From Nitrosomonas sp. (GTDB taxonomy: Bacteria > Pseudomonadota > Gammaproteobacteria > Burkholderiales > Nitrosomonadaceae): a stretch of DNA of 64,000 nucleotides. The notes beneath the pieces are model-generated. The model had not been told where the DNA came from and ran no database searches. It saw only the letters and a program-made list of their open reading frames with translations. Positions within the stretch are counted from its first letter, which is position 1. The number at the start of each line of letters is the position of its first letter. Shown here one piece after another: positions 1-8,629 of the stretch. A program made the translations under genes and the position numbers. Location: the NCBI GenBank assembly GCA_016703745.1, contig JADJBK010000006.1:868001-932000 (forward strand), read 5' to 3'.

Positions 1-1005
1 GGCGTGACCGTGACCAATGCAACCTTGCACAATGAAGATGAGATCACACGCAAACAGATCAGGATCGGCGACAAAGTCATCGTGCGGCGAGCCGGTGATG
101 TCATTCCCGAAATCGTGTCGGCCTTAATCGATCAGCGCCCGCCAGACACCAGACCATTTATCATGCCGGCGCACTGCCCAGTGTGCGGATCCCACGCGGT
201 ACGCCTCGCAGGTGAAAGCATCACCCGTTGCAGCGGCGGCCTGTACTGCCCCGCGCAGCGCAAACAGGCTATCTGGCATTTTGCCTCACGGCGTGCGCTG
301 GATATCAATGGCCTGGGCGAGCAACGGGTTGATCAACTCATCGGGCACGAGCTGGTCCGAACACCCGCTGATCTCTACCGGCTCGATGTTGCCACGCTCT
401 CTAAACTGGAACGCATGGGCGCGAAATCGGCCAACAACCTGATCGCGGCCATACGGAAAAGCACGCTGACGACCCTGCCCCGCTTCATCTATGCATTGGG
501 GATTCGCCATGTCGGGGAAGAAACCGCCAAAACCCTTGCCCGATGGGCACAAGGTGATTTGAACCGGCTGATGACGGCCACTCTCGAAACGCTGCAGATT
601 ATTCCGGATGTCGGACCAGTCGTTGCGCAAAGCATTGTGGACTTTTTTACTGAAACGCATAACCGCGAGGTCATCGTGCAGCTACGTGCCGGCGGCCTGC
701 ATTGGTCGCAACCTGCCGATAATATTCCTGCTGCCGAAACCATTCATTCGACAATAACCGGCAAGAAATTTGTGCTGACGGGCACACTGAATAACCTGAC
801 AAGAGAGCAGGCCAAGGTACGCATCGAGCAGCAGGGCGGCAAAATTACCGGCAGCGTCTCAGCGAATACTGATTATGTGGTAGTGGGTGTCGATCCTGGC
901 AGCAAATACACCAAAGCCATTGAACTGGACATCCCGGTTCTGAATGAAGCACAATTACTGGCATTATTACAATCTGCTGATCAAGACCAGGACAAACATG
1001 ACTGA
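1..1005 (+). CDS. ligA: NAD-dependent DNA ligase, C-terminal part (cut by window edge)
   Basis: Seals nicks in duplex DNA using NAD+ during replication and repair. The frame is open at base 1, so the N-terminal adenylation domain lies outside the window. Seen here in order: the end of the OB fold (TLHNEDEI, then RAGDVIPEIV), a four-cysteine zinc finger (C58, C61, C76 and C82, counting from the GTG at base 4), the helix-hairpin-helix region with GLGEQRVDQL, and a C-terminal BRCT domain (about residues 250-325, GKKFVLTGTL to the end). All are hallmarks of bacterial LigA. Its last codons overlap the next gene by 8 bp, suggesting co-translation. Confidence 0.96.
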   Translation, partial: GVTVTNATLHNEDEITRKQIRIGDKVIVRRAGDVIPEIVSALIDQRPPDTRPFIMPAHCPVCGSHAVRLAGESITRCSGGLYCPAQRKQAIWHFASRRALDINGLGEQRVDQLIGHELVRTPADLYRLDVATLSKLERMGAKSANNLIAAIRKSTLTTLPRFIYALGIRHVGEETAKTLARWAQGDLNRLMTATLETLQIIPDVGPVVAQSIVDFFTETHNREVIVQLRAGGLHWSQPADNIPAAETIHSTITGKKFVLTGTLNNLTREQAKVRIEQQGGKITGSVSANTDYVVVGVDPGSKYTKAIELDIPVLNEAQLLALLQSADQDQDKHD

Positions 1006-1540
1006 TTTCGCCAGAATCGACAGGGAAACGGCACACACTGAATTGCTCTGCGACAGCGAACAACTGCAAGCCACCATTCACCGCCTGGCGCAGGAGATTA
1101 CGACCGCCCTGTCGGGCAGGGAGCCGCTGGTACTCTGCGTTATGAATGGCGCGGTAGTATTCACCGGCCAACTGCTGCCGCTGCTCGATTTTCCATTGAC
1201 TTTCGACTACGTTCAGGTTTCCCGTTATCATGAAACTCTGCATGGCGGTGAGCTGGAGTGGATCGTTGCACCTCCCGCTGATTTACAGAACCGGGTGGTG
1301 CTGATTATTGATGATGTTCTGGATGAAGGCCGCACACTGGCGGCAATATGCGGAAAAGTGCTGGATAATGGCGCGCAGGCGTGTTACAGCGCGGTATTGG
1401 TAGATAAACTGACCGGTAGAAAAAAAGCCGCCCAGGCAAATTTCACTGGCATACAACTCCCCGATCGCTACATTTTTGGTTTTGGTATGGATCTACACGG
1501 AAAATGGCGTAATCTTCCGGAAATCTATGCCATTAGATAA
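998..1540 (+). CDS. Hypoxanthine-guanine phosphoribosyltransferase family protein
   Basis: Type I phosphoribosyltransferase of 180 aa, probably salvaging hypoxanthine or guanine with PRPP to give IMP or GMP. The PRPP-binding motif VVLIIDDVLDEG is at about residues 100-111, and MNGAVVFTGQLL near residue 50 fits the PPi loop of the Hpt family. I chose the ATG at 998, which overlaps the ligA stop, because the longer frame begins inside ligA. The next gene is a purine nucleoside phosphorylase that could release hypoxanthine, so the two look like a purine-salvage pair. In many betaproteobacteria the same family is annotated as hypoxanthine-guanine phosphoribosyltransferase; substrate preference cannot be read from sequence alone. 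Confidence 0.88.
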   Translation: MTDFARIDRETAHTELLCDSEQLQATIHRLAQEITTALSGREPLVLCVMNGAVVFTGQLLPLLDFPLTFDYVQVSRYHETLHGGELEWIVAPPADLQNRVVLIIDDVLDEGRTLAAICGKVLDNGAQACYSAVLVDKLTGRKKAAQANFTGIQLPDRYIFGFGMDLHGKWRNLPEIYAIR

Positions 1541-1576
1541 TAATTCGAGCAATAAAATTTCAGGATTGATTTTTCT

Positions 1577-2323
1577 ATGATTGCGGTCATTGGCGGTAGT
1601 GGCATGAAACAGCTTTCAGGTCTGGAGGTGACGCATCGTCAGATCATGCGGACGCCTTACGGTGAACCTTCGAGTCCGTTGATATTTGGCACCATCAATG
1701 GTCATGAGATTGTTTTTCTGTCCAGACATGGTCATGGCCATACCATTGCACCGCATAAAGTCAACTACCGCGCCAACATCTGGGCGCTGCACGAACTGAA
1801 AGTCAGGCACGTCATTGCGGTGGCTTCGGTTGGCGGCATACGCCCGGATCTGACTCCTGGCGCCATTGTCATACCCGATCAGATTATCGACTACACCTAT
1901 AACCGCAGATTCACTTACTTCGAGGATACCGATCGGCCGGTCGTCTATACCGATTTCACGCAACCCTACTGTACCGATACCCGTACCCGCCTGCTGGAAT
2001 CAGCCCATCAAGCCGGTGAAAAAGTCATTGATGGTGGCATCTATGCCGCCACCCAGGGCCCCCGGCTGGAAACCGTTGCCGAAATTAATCGGCTGGAGCG
2101 TGATGGTGCAGATATGGTGGGTATGACGGGCATGCCGGAAGCCATACTTGCCAGGGAGCTGGGTCTTTCCTACGCCACGATTGCCGCAGTTGCCAACTAT
2201 GCGGCCGGGCGGGGTGACAGCCGAATCAACATCCCGCTGCAAGCTGTCTTTGCCACTTTGGAGAAATCGATGATCAATGTCAGAAACATACTCAATCATC
2301 TGGTGAAAAACGATGTCCGTTAA
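1577..2323 (+). CDS. mtnP: S-methyl-5'-thioinosine / methylthioadenosine phosphorylase
   Basis: Phosphorolytic cleavage of a 5'-methylthio-nucleoside to methylthioribose-1-phosphate and a base; cytosolic purine and polyamine salvage. The 248-aa protein opens with the phosphate loop AVIGGSGM and has the second phosphate motif SRHGHGH, the segment DGGIYAATQGPRLET and MTGMPEAILARE, all typical of the PNP/MTAP family. Near the C terminus the base-contacting segment reads ANYAAG. True MTAPs have an Asp-containing TDYD-type segment there, so the sequence looks more like the methylthioinosine phosphorylase subgroup known from Pseudomonas (inference). It overlaps def by 11 bp. Confidence 0.85.
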   Translation: MIAVIGGSGMKQLSGLEVTHRQIMRTPYGEPSSPLIFGTINGHEIVFLSRHGHGHTIAPHKVNYRANIWALHELKVRHVIAVASVGGIRPDLTPGAIVIPDQIIDYTYNRRFTYFEDTDRPVVYTDFTQPYCTDTRTRLLESAHQAGEKVIDGGIYAATQGPRLETVAEINRLERDGADMVGMTGMPEAILARELGLSYATIAAVANYAAGRGDSRINIPLQAVFATLEKSMINVRNILNHLVKNDVR

Positions 2324-2846
2324 ACCCGTACTGAAAATGGGCGATCCGCGCCTCTACCGGCAGGCACAGCCCGTTACCCAATTTGCCACGCCAGCATTGC
2401 ATACATTGTTGCAGGATATGCAGGACACCATGGCGGCCATGAATGGCGCGGGACTGGCTGCACCCCAGATCGGCGAAGACTGGCAAGTTGTCATTTTTGG
2501 CGTGGAGCGCACGTCACGCTACCCGGATGTTGAAGCGGTGCCGTATACCGTTTTGATTAACCCGGTGCTGACTCCATTAAGTGAAACCATGACAGAAGAC
2601 TGGGAAGGTTGCCTCAGCATTCCGGGCATGCGTGGGCTGGTACCACGTTATACGCATCTGCGTTACCAGGGGCGGGATCAGGACGGCAACCTGATCGAGC
2701 GGGAAGTCTCCGATTTTCATGCGCGCGTCGTACAACATGAATGCGATCACCTGCAGGGTATTCTGTATCCGATGCGTATTCCTGATTTACGCAAGTTTGG
2801 CTACAGCGACACGCTCTTTCCGGATCAGCCGCTGATCGATGAATGA
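2313..2846 (+). CDS. def: Peptide deformylase
   Basis: Removes the formyl group from the N-terminal methionine of nascent proteins; cytosolic metalloenzyme acting at the ribosome exit. All three family motifs are present in 177 aa: GAGLAAPQIG (about residues 47-56), EGCLSIPGMRG with the metal-binding Cys, and QHECDHLQG with the two metal-binding His and the catalytic Glu. The start overlaps the end of the upstream phosphorylase gene. It lacks its usual partner fmt, so it may be a second or stand-alone deformylase copy (inference). It converges with hemJ, leaving only 20 bp between the stop codons. Confidence 0.95.
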   Translation: MSVKPVLKMGDPRLYRQAQPVTQFATPALHTLLQDMQDTMAAMNGAGLAAPQIGEDWQVVIFGVERTSRYPDVEAVPYTVLINPVLTPLSETMTEDWEGCLSIPGMRGLVPRYTHLRYQGRDQDGNLIEREVSDFHARVVQHECDHLQGILYPMRIPDLRKFGYSDTLFPDQPLIDE

Positions 2847-2866
2847 ACATCCCACCGCCAGTCGTC

Positions 2867-3280
2867 TCACCAGGGCTTGACGACGACCAGGATCACCACA
2901 GCAACCAATATCAGCACAGGTAGCTCATTAAACCAGCGGTAATAGACATGACCATGCTGATTACGATCTTCTTTAAAAGCCTTAAGCAGCCTGCCACAAT
3001 AAATGTGATAGATTACCAGCAAGATCACCAGCGCCAGTTTGACATGCAGCCAGACACCCGTAAAACCGTAGCCCAGCCATAACCAAACCCCAAAAACAAT
3101 CGTCAGCACGGCGCCCGGCGTCATAATGCCATAATAGAGCTTGCGCTCCATCACCTTGAAGCGTTCGTTGCCCGCCTGATCGGTACACATGGCATGATAG
3201 ACAAACAAACGCGGCAGATAAAACAATCCCGCAAACCACGTCACCATGAAGATAATATGTATTGATTTGATCCAGAGCAT
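2867..3280 (-). CDS. hemJ: HemJ-type protoporphyrinogen IX oxidase (membrane)
   Basis: Small integral membrane protein of 137 aa that oxidises protoporphyrinogen IX to protoporphyrin IX in haem synthesis. Four hydrophobic segments are visible. The conserved early His (KSIHII, residue 8) and the Lys in the third segment (WLHVKL, about residue 81) match the functional His and Lys of the HemJ (UPF0093) family, and FAGLFYLPRLFVYH is a family signature. A ribosome site (AAGGA) precedes the ATG. It is monocistronic here: def converges from one side and the beta-helix gene diverges from the other. Confidence 0.9.
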   Translation of the reverse strand: MLWIKSIHIIFMVTWFAGLFYLPRLFVYHAMCTDQAGNERFKVMERKLYYGIMTPGAVLTIVFGVWLWLGYGFTGVWLHVKLALVILLVIYHIYCGRLLKAFKEDRNQHGHVYYRWFNELPVLILVAVVILVVVKPW

Positions 3281-3323
3281 GATTCATCCTTGAGAATATA
3301 ATTTTTACAGGGGCGCATTCATC

Positions 3324-4724
3324 ATGACGGTCTCCCGGCTGTCCAATACAATCCGGCTGCTTCCACTGTTAATTCTGCTCATCACACCGATGACCACGGA
3401 AGCCCGACAATATACCGCCAATCCGGCTGATTATCGGTTGCAGCTCAAAAAACTGCAAGCGGGCGACCAGCTGTTGCTCTCGCCTGGTATCTATACCCAG
3501 GGATTGCCGATTCACCATTTCAAGGGACAGCCCGATGCACCGATTGTCATTACTGGCCCGGCAGAGGGACAACGCGCCATATTCATCGGCAGATCCGGGC
3601 ACAATACGATCAGCATCATTGACTCGCACCATGTCACCATACGCTATCTTCAACTCGATGGACGCAGTCTGCCGGTTGATGGCGTCAAGTGTGAAGGTCA
3701 TGCCACCTGGGCGCACCACATCACGCTGGAGCATCTACTGATTGAGCGGCATGATTACAATCAACAGATTGTTGCCATCTCTACCAAATGCCCGGCCTGG
3801 AACTGGACGATTCGTCACAACATTATCAGAAACACAGGAACGGGTTTGTATCTGGGCAACTCCGATGGCAGCGCCCCATTCATTGCGGGACTGATCGAGC
3901 ATAATCTGGTCACCGATACACTGGGTTACAATCTGCAGATCAAACATCAACGCGAGCGGCCGGTAATCGACGGCATGCCGCAGCAGAATGCAGTCACCCT
4001 CATCCGTCACAACGTGTTTGCGAAGGCCAGCCAAAATCGGGATCCCGCCATGGCAAGACCAAATGTGCTCCTGGGACATTGGCCGCTTGACGGGTCGGGA
4101 AAAAATGATCGTTACCTGGTCTATGGCAATTTCTTTTATGAGAATACGCAGGAAGCCCTGTTTCAGGGTGAAGGTAATATTGCGCTATACAACAATCTTC
4201 TCGTCAATCATCACGGCAATGGAATGCATATCCAGCCACACCACGACATTCCCCGTGAAATCCATATTTTCTTCAACACCGTGCTGGCAAACGGGGCGGG
4301 GATTCATTATACGAGCGGCAACCGATCAGAATCCATTCGCCCGGTTATCACCTCCAATCTTATTTTTGCACAACCGGCATCCGTTATTACTCGCGGCAGT
4401 ACCTGCAACAATTTTGAGGGTACGTATTCCCATGCCGACAAATTTCTAGCAAACCCCTTTGCGCCACCGGGACAGCTGGATCTTTCCCCTTTGCCTGCAA
4501 AACAATCAGAGATATCCGCCGGACAAAACAGCCCGTGTAAAGGGTTACAAAATTTTTCACATGGACAGTTCGATTTTGACGGCAATATCAGCATTAACCG
4601 TATGGGAGCATATGCTCATGGCAAACCTGTTAAATGGTCACCGCAACTTACTGTTAAACCGGATATAACTCACCCTTCCCGATCAGAAGGATCAAACCGA
4701 CCCGAACCATCCTTAACACGCTGA
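3324..4724 (+). CDS. Secreted right-handed parallel beta-helix protein
   Basis: The 466-aa protein has an N-terminal signal peptide (hydrophobic stretch about residues 9-24, likely cleaved after TEA) followed by many beta-helix coils recognisable by repeated N-x-hydrophobic turns (RHNIIRNT, EHNLVTDT, YNNLLVNH, SNLIFAQP). The N-terminal pattern of a PGIYTQGLPI-type turn and APIVITGP resembles the chondroitinase-B/alginate-lyase-like beta-helix group. I cannot identify catalytic residues, so lyase activity is not claimed. Likely periplasmic or exported. It lies 22 bp upstream of a VanZ-type membrane protein in the same direction, suggesting a shared transcript and a role in cell-surface polysaccharide. 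Confidence 0.75.
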   Translation: MTVSRLSNTIRLLPLLILLITPMTTEARQYTANPADYRLQLKKLQAGDQLLLSPGIYTQGLPIHHFKGQPDAPIVITGPAEGQRAIFIGRSGHNTISIIDSHHVTIRYLQLDGRSLPVDGVKCEGHATWAHHITLEHLLIERHDYNQQIVAISTKCPAWNWTIRHNIIRNTGTGLYLGNSDGSAPFIAGLIEHNLVTDTLGYNLQIKHQRERPVIDGMPQQNAVTLIRHNVFAKASQNRDPAMARPNVLLGHWPLDGSGKNDRYLVYGNFFYENTQEALFQGEGNIALYNNLLVNHHGNGMHIQPHHDIPREIHIFFNTVLANGAGIHYTSGNRSESIRPVITSNLIFAQPASVITRGSTCNNFEGTYSHADKFLANPFAPPGQLDLSPLPAKQSEISAGQNSPCKGLQNFSHGQFDFDGNISINRMGAYAHGKPVKWSPQLTVKPDITHPSRSEGSNRPEPSLTR

Positions 4725-4735
4725 ATTTTTAGAGA
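4712..4735 (+). repeat. Short dispersed repeat, copy 1
   Basis: A 24-bp sequence covering the end of the beta-helix gene and the start of the spacer. It recurs in inverted orientation at 17249-17272 with one mismatch. It ends in GAATTTTTAGAGA. Function unknown. Confidence 0.6.
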
Positions 4736-4746
4736 CACCCTCTATT

Positions 4747-6984
4747 TTGACGACATCAAAACCCATACCGTCTGATCGCACCTCCCCACATTGGGCACTT
4801 CTGGTGCTGGTGGCAGGATTTATCATTTATGGCTCGCTATTTCCCTTCAATTTCCACCCCCCCCAGCCTTTCGAGCAGCTATATGCCCACTTGAACCCTT
4901 TCCAATATCGCTCGGATGCAATCAACAACTTTCTGCTATTCATACCCTTGGGGGTTGCGCTGCATTTTTGTTTTAATCGCATTTCGCAACGCATCGTTGC
5001 TGCAGCGTTATCCTGGATAATTTTGGGTGTATTACTGCAGATTGTGCAACTCTATCTACCAGGGCGCGTTGCTTCGCTGACAGATAGTTTCTGGAATGCC
5101 ATCGGGCTGATTACCGGGCTGTTGAGCGCCCGGCTGCTGGCGCCATGGTTACATCATCATGCAGGCAAAATACAGCAGCCACATGACAAGTTCACCCTGA
5201 TTCTCGTTGTGGCATGGCTGGCATACGAATCTTTTCCATTTGTTCCAACACTCGATATCGCCGAGCTGCGCAATCACACCAAAGCATTTTTTTACGCACC
5301 ACCTTTTGAATGGATACGCCTATGGCAGCATTTACTGGCGGCGGTACTTGGCACCCTCGCCATGTTACGGGCACAGCTGCTGCCACAGCGATGGTTAATC
5401 ATCATGGCTGCCGTTCTGGTTCTGGTTTCCCTGGAAATCCTGGTGCCTTATGGCGAGTTACGCCGGGAAACCCTGCTGGGTATCTGTCTGGGAATCATGA
5501 TGGGTGAACGTCTCGACGCCATGTTACGCACAAAAGCCTGGATAGCTGTCATGATCATGGCCCTGTGTGCCTACCTGACGACGGTCTTGCTGCCGTTCCG
5601 TGGCCAAAGCGCTGATGGTGCTTTTACATTCACACCCTTTGCATTACTCCTGTGGTTTGGGAATACCAAGCCTGTTTCGCCTACCGCATTTGAAGTTCTG
5701 GCAATCGGATCGCTACTATGGGCAGGTCTATCCAGTCACGGGCAAACCATCCGGCAACACATCTGGCTGTGGCCACTATCGCTGGCGCTGCTGTTATTGC
5801 TGCTGGAAGGTGTGCGCACATTACTGATGGGGTTCCACGGCGACACCACGCCTCTGATTATCCTGGCCACGTTAGTCCCTTTCGCACTTTCGCTTCAGCG
5901 GCATCAACCTGATTTCCCCCGCTCATTCCAGCCAGGCTCTTTCTCAATCACTCAACCTGAGACAGAAAAACCGCCATCCGAGTTATCCCCTTATTTAATA
6001 CCCAATGTGAACAGCAAGATCAAAAACTGGCTTGGCCTTCTATTCATCATCACCATGGGTACCCTGGGATTATGGGTGCTGATCCAATTGCCAGAGGCCC
6101 CCTACAATTTACGCGAACTGTTTGGCAAGGATCGCCTGCTTGGCTGTTTCATCTTCACAATAGTGCTGTTATGGCTGGGCGCCGGACCAGAGTGGATCTC
6201 CTATCGGGCAGGCAGACAATCCTGGCCTGCCTTGTGGTTGCCCTTCTGGTTGTTCATCACCGCCGCCATCAGCCTTCTGTTGCTTCAATACGCAGTCACT
6301 ACCGAAAGCCTGAACGACATTACAGGCTCTCCCGATTTATATCGCCGTATCGTACAGGAAAATATTTGGGGTGAGGAATGGCAGAATGAGTTGAGAAACT
6401 GGCCGGGCACCTTTGTCATCGGCTTAGAACGCACCGTGAGGTTTATCGCACTTTACTGGCTGCTGCTGATCCCATTGACACTATGTACAATCTTTGCCAA
6501 TCGACTGTGGCGCCCTCCCGCACGGATCGGTGCCTGCTTTATCCTGCTCCCGCTCTGGTGGGCTGCTAAATGGATTGTCGTGGATGCCGCCATTACCGAC
6601 AATCTGACAGAGCTGATGGCATCCAATGGCATACCTTATCTGGGCGCCTTGCTGGTGGTGCTCGCCGTTCATGCCAGTCTGCTATCACGCATCAGCCTGC
6701 GTCTCAGCGTTACGCTACTTGCCGCCCTCGGGAGCGCACTCCTGCTGCTGGCAAGCTGGTGGTTACTCAACCAGGGATTGGAAACCGTTTTGTTCAAATA
6801 TAACCGTATATTCTCCGCGCCACAATTCCTGCTGGGAGCCAGCCGCAGTGAAACACTCACGGAAGAAGCGCTCCTGCTGCGCTGGGCGATCGTTTATCTG
6901 GGCATGGTAAGTGTGATCGCTGTCGGTATCCGTTCCACACCGCACCAGACAAGAACGCCGCTCGCATCCACACACCAGCAGTAA
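4747..6984 (+). CDS. VanZ-family polytopic membrane protein with long C-terminal extension
   Basis: A 745-aa protein with about 16-18 hydrophobic segments. The N-terminal part matches the VanZ-like family: IIYGSLFPFNF at about residue 27 and INNFLLFIPLG at about residues 60-70. A second VanZ-like stretch (RRETLLGICLGIMMGERL) follows near residue 245. From about residue 425 on, a further membrane block of roughly 320 aa is unfamiliar to me. The start is TTG with only a weak Shine-Dalgarno; no better start lies upstream of the VanZ motif. VanZ-like proteins often sit in envelope-polysaccharide loci, and the preceding beta-helix protein supports this. The gene contains a C8 run at 4857-4864. Confidence 0.75.
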   Translation: MTTSKPIPSDRTSPHWALLVLVAGFIIYGSLFPFNFHPPQPFEQLYAHLNPFQYRSDAINNFLLFIPLGVALHFCFNRISQRIVAAALSWIILGVLLQIVQLYLPGRVASLTDSFWNAIGLITGLLSARLLAPWLHHHAGKIQQPHDKFTLILVVAWLAYESFPFVPTLDIAELRNHTKAFFYAPPFEWIRLWQHLLAAVLGTLAMLRAQLLPQRWLIIMAAVLVLVSLEILVPYGELRRETLLGICLGIMMGERLDAMLRTKAWIAVMIMALCAYLTTVLLPFRGQSADGAFTFTPFALLLWFGNTKPVSPTAFEVLAIGSLLWAGLSSHGQTIRQHIWLWPLSLALLLLLLEGVRTLLMGFHGDTTPLIILATLVPFALSLQRHQPDFPRSFQPGSFSITQPETEKPPSELSPYLIPNVNSKIKNWLGLLFIITMGTLGLWVLIQLPEAPYNLRELFGKDRLLGCFIFTIVLLWLGAGPEWISYRAGRQSWPALWLPFWLFITAAISLLLLQYAVTTESLNDITGSPDLYRRIVQENIWGEEWQNELRNWPGTFVIGLERTVRFIALYWLLLIPLTLCTIFANRLWRPPARIGACFILLPLWWAAKWIVVDAAITDNLTELMASNGIPYLGALLVVLAVHASLLSRISLRLSVTLLAALGSALLLLASWWLLNQGLETVLFKYNRIFSAPQFLLGASRSETLTEEALLLRWAIVYLGMVSVIAVGIRSTPHQTRTPLASTHQQ

Positions 6985-7321
6985 AAGTACGGCTATTGGC
7001 CGTTGCCCGCCACCCCAGGAGGCTGTCCGAGGCAACTACTGCATTTCCGCCTCAATTTCCGCCTCAACCGCACCTCAACAGCCTGCCGGCATGATCGGTT
7101 GAATTGGCAGGGTTTTTCAGCGTATTTCTCCCTCTCAAACCGGAATAATTTTCTATCCGGATTGATCAATTCGCTAAATATTTCCACTGGCTGTCCGATT
7201 ACTGCTCTCAACAGCGACTCATTCAGCGCCACATCACTTACCGGCCGAGTCAATGTGAACGTAAGCGGCACAAGCGCCGCACTTTACTTAAATAGTAATC
7301 AACATCTGAAGGAGAAACACC
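6985..7321. other. Intergenic region upstream of flagellin
   Basis: This 337-bp spacer has no convincing gene; open frames across it lack ribosome sites and family features. It holds the flagellin promoter described separately and a roughly 120-nt leader ending in AAGGAG, 8 bases before the fliC ATG. Confidence 0.6.
7175..7201 (+). promoter_or_regulatory. Sigma-28 (FliA) promoter for fliC
   Basis: TAAA at 7175-7178, a 15-bp spacer, then TCCGATTA at 7194-7201. The sigma-28 consensus is TAAA-N15-GCCGATAA, so the -35 matches fully and the -10 matches six of eight bases with exact spacing. It lies about 120 bp upstream of the flagellin ATG, as expected for a late flagellar gene. Confidence 0.75.
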
Positions 7322-8140
7322 ATGGCACAAGTCATCAATACCAACGTCGCGTCACTGAATGCACAACGTAACCTCAACAGCTCGCAAAGCGCGCTCAATA
7401 CCTCACTCGAACGCTTATCATCCGGCCTGCGTATCAACAGCGCCAAGGATGATGCCGCTGGTCTGGCGATTTCCGAACGCATGACCGCACAGATTCGTGG
7501 GCTGAATCAGGCCGCACGTAACGCCAACGATGGCATTTCATTGGCGCAGACTGCCGAAGGCGCGCTCAAAGAGATCGGCAACAATCTGCAACGGATGCGT
7601 GAATTGGCAGTGCAATCTGTCAATGCTACCAATAGCTCTAGTGACCGTGCTGCACTGGATAAAGAAGTGACTGCTCTCAAAGCTGAAATTACCCGCGTCG
7701 CTGACACTACTGCATTTAATGGCGCCAAGTTGCTGGATGGCAGTTTCTCTTCACAAAATTTTCAAGTGGGCGCAAATGCTTCAGAAACCATTGGTTTTAC
7801 CAACATTGCAGATTCAGATGCTGCCGCTTTAGGCGCATCCGGAAATGTAAGTACTGTTAGCGATGCCTCTGCCTTAATCACTGCGGTTGATACCGCCTTG
7901 CAGACGGTCAATACCACACGGGCTGACCTGGGTGCGATACAAAACCGCTTCTCTTCTGTCGTTACCAACCTGCAAACCACATCGGAAAACCTGTCTGCTT
8001 CACGCAGCCGGATTCAGGATGCGGATTTTGCTGCAGAGACGGCTGCATTGACCCGTGGGCAGATTCTGCAACAGGCCGGGGTCGCGATGCTGGCGCAGGC
8101 CAATGCGTTGCCGAACAATGTGTTGTCGTTGTTGAGATAA
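7322..8140 (+). CDS. fliC: Flagellin
   Basis: Structural subunit of the flagellar filament, exported by the flagellar type III system. The 272-aa protein has the conserved N-terminal D0/D1 region (INTNVASLNAQRNL, then ERLSSGLRINSAKDDAAGLA) and the conserved C-terminal D1/D0 region (RSRIQDADFAAETAALTRGQ to NALPNNVLSLLR). Only a short variable centre (about residues 150-195) joins them, so this is a small flagellin without large surface domains. A strong ribosome site (AAGGAG) precedes the ATG. A sigma-28 promoter lies upstream, and flaG, fliD, fliS and a fliT-like gene follow in the same direction. Confidence 0.98.
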   Translation: MAQVINTNVASLNAQRNLNSSQSALNTSLERLSSGLRINSAKDDAAGLAISERMTAQIRGLNQAARNANDGISLAQTAEGALKEIGNNLQRMRELAVQSVNATNSSSDRAALDKEVTALKAEITRVADTTAFNGAKLLDGSFSSQNFQVGANASETIGFTNIADSDAAALGASGNVSTVSDASALITAVDTALQTVNTTRADLGAIQNRFSSVVTNLQTTSENLSASRSRIQDADFAAETAALTRGQILQQAGVAMLAQANALPNNVLSLLR

Positions 8141-8163
8141 CCACGAATCGGTCTTTAATCAGC

Positions 8164-8202
8164 GCCACGGGGCGGGCAGGCCGCAATCGCCCGCCCCGTG
8201 GC
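8164..8202 (+). terminator. Strong GC hairpin between fliC and flaG
   Basis: A perfect 14-bp GC-rich stem (8164-8177 with 8189-8202) and an 11-nt loop, starting 24 bp after the fliC stop. No T tract follows on the + strand, so it may be a partial terminator or an mRNA-stabilising 3' end that keeps flagellin mRNA abundant relative to flaG-fliD. Confidence 0.6.
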
Positions 8203-8225
8203 CCTAACCCACCAGGAGACATAAC

Positions 8226-8597
8226 ATGATCATCAATCCAGCCATCGGCGCCAGTGATTTTTTACCGCAGGTGACGCCCTCGCAGGGCGTCAACCGGATA
8301 GCGAATCGTGAAACCGCCGACGTACCCGCTGCCTCCCAAAAAGCCGCCCCCGTGGCGCAAGCGGGAAAAAGCTCCCCAGAACAGGTCGAGGATGCAGTCA
8401 AACAGATTGAGCAATTCACCCAGTCTGTCGCGCAGAATCTGAAGTTTTCCATCGATGAGGACACCGGTAAAACCGTGGTCAAGATCATGGATTCGCAGAC
8501 CAATGAGCTGATACGCCAGATTCCATCGGAAGAAGCAATCAATATCGCGCGCACGCTCGGCAAGATCGAAGGTGTGCTGTTTAACGATCAAGCCTGA
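8226..8597 (+). CDS. flaG: FlaG family flagellar protein
   Basis: A 123-aa protein of the FlaG family, associated in other bacteria with filament length control. The conserved C-terminal domain (about residues 55-120) contains LKFSIDEDTGKTVVKIMD followed by LIRQIPSEEAINIARTL, which is diagnostic. The N-terminal 50 residues are low-complexity and Ala/Pro-rich. AGGAG lies just before the ATG. Position between fliC and fliD is the standard one. Confidence 0.92.
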   Translation: MIINPAIGASDFLPQVTPSQGVNRIANRETADVPAASQKAAPVAQAGKSSPEQVEDAVKQIEQFTQSVAQNLKFSIDEDTGKTVVKIMDSQTNELIRQIPSEEAINIARTLGKIEGVLFNDQA

Positions 8598-8629
8598 TTC
8601 ACCCATCAGCAGCAGGACAGGAGAATACT

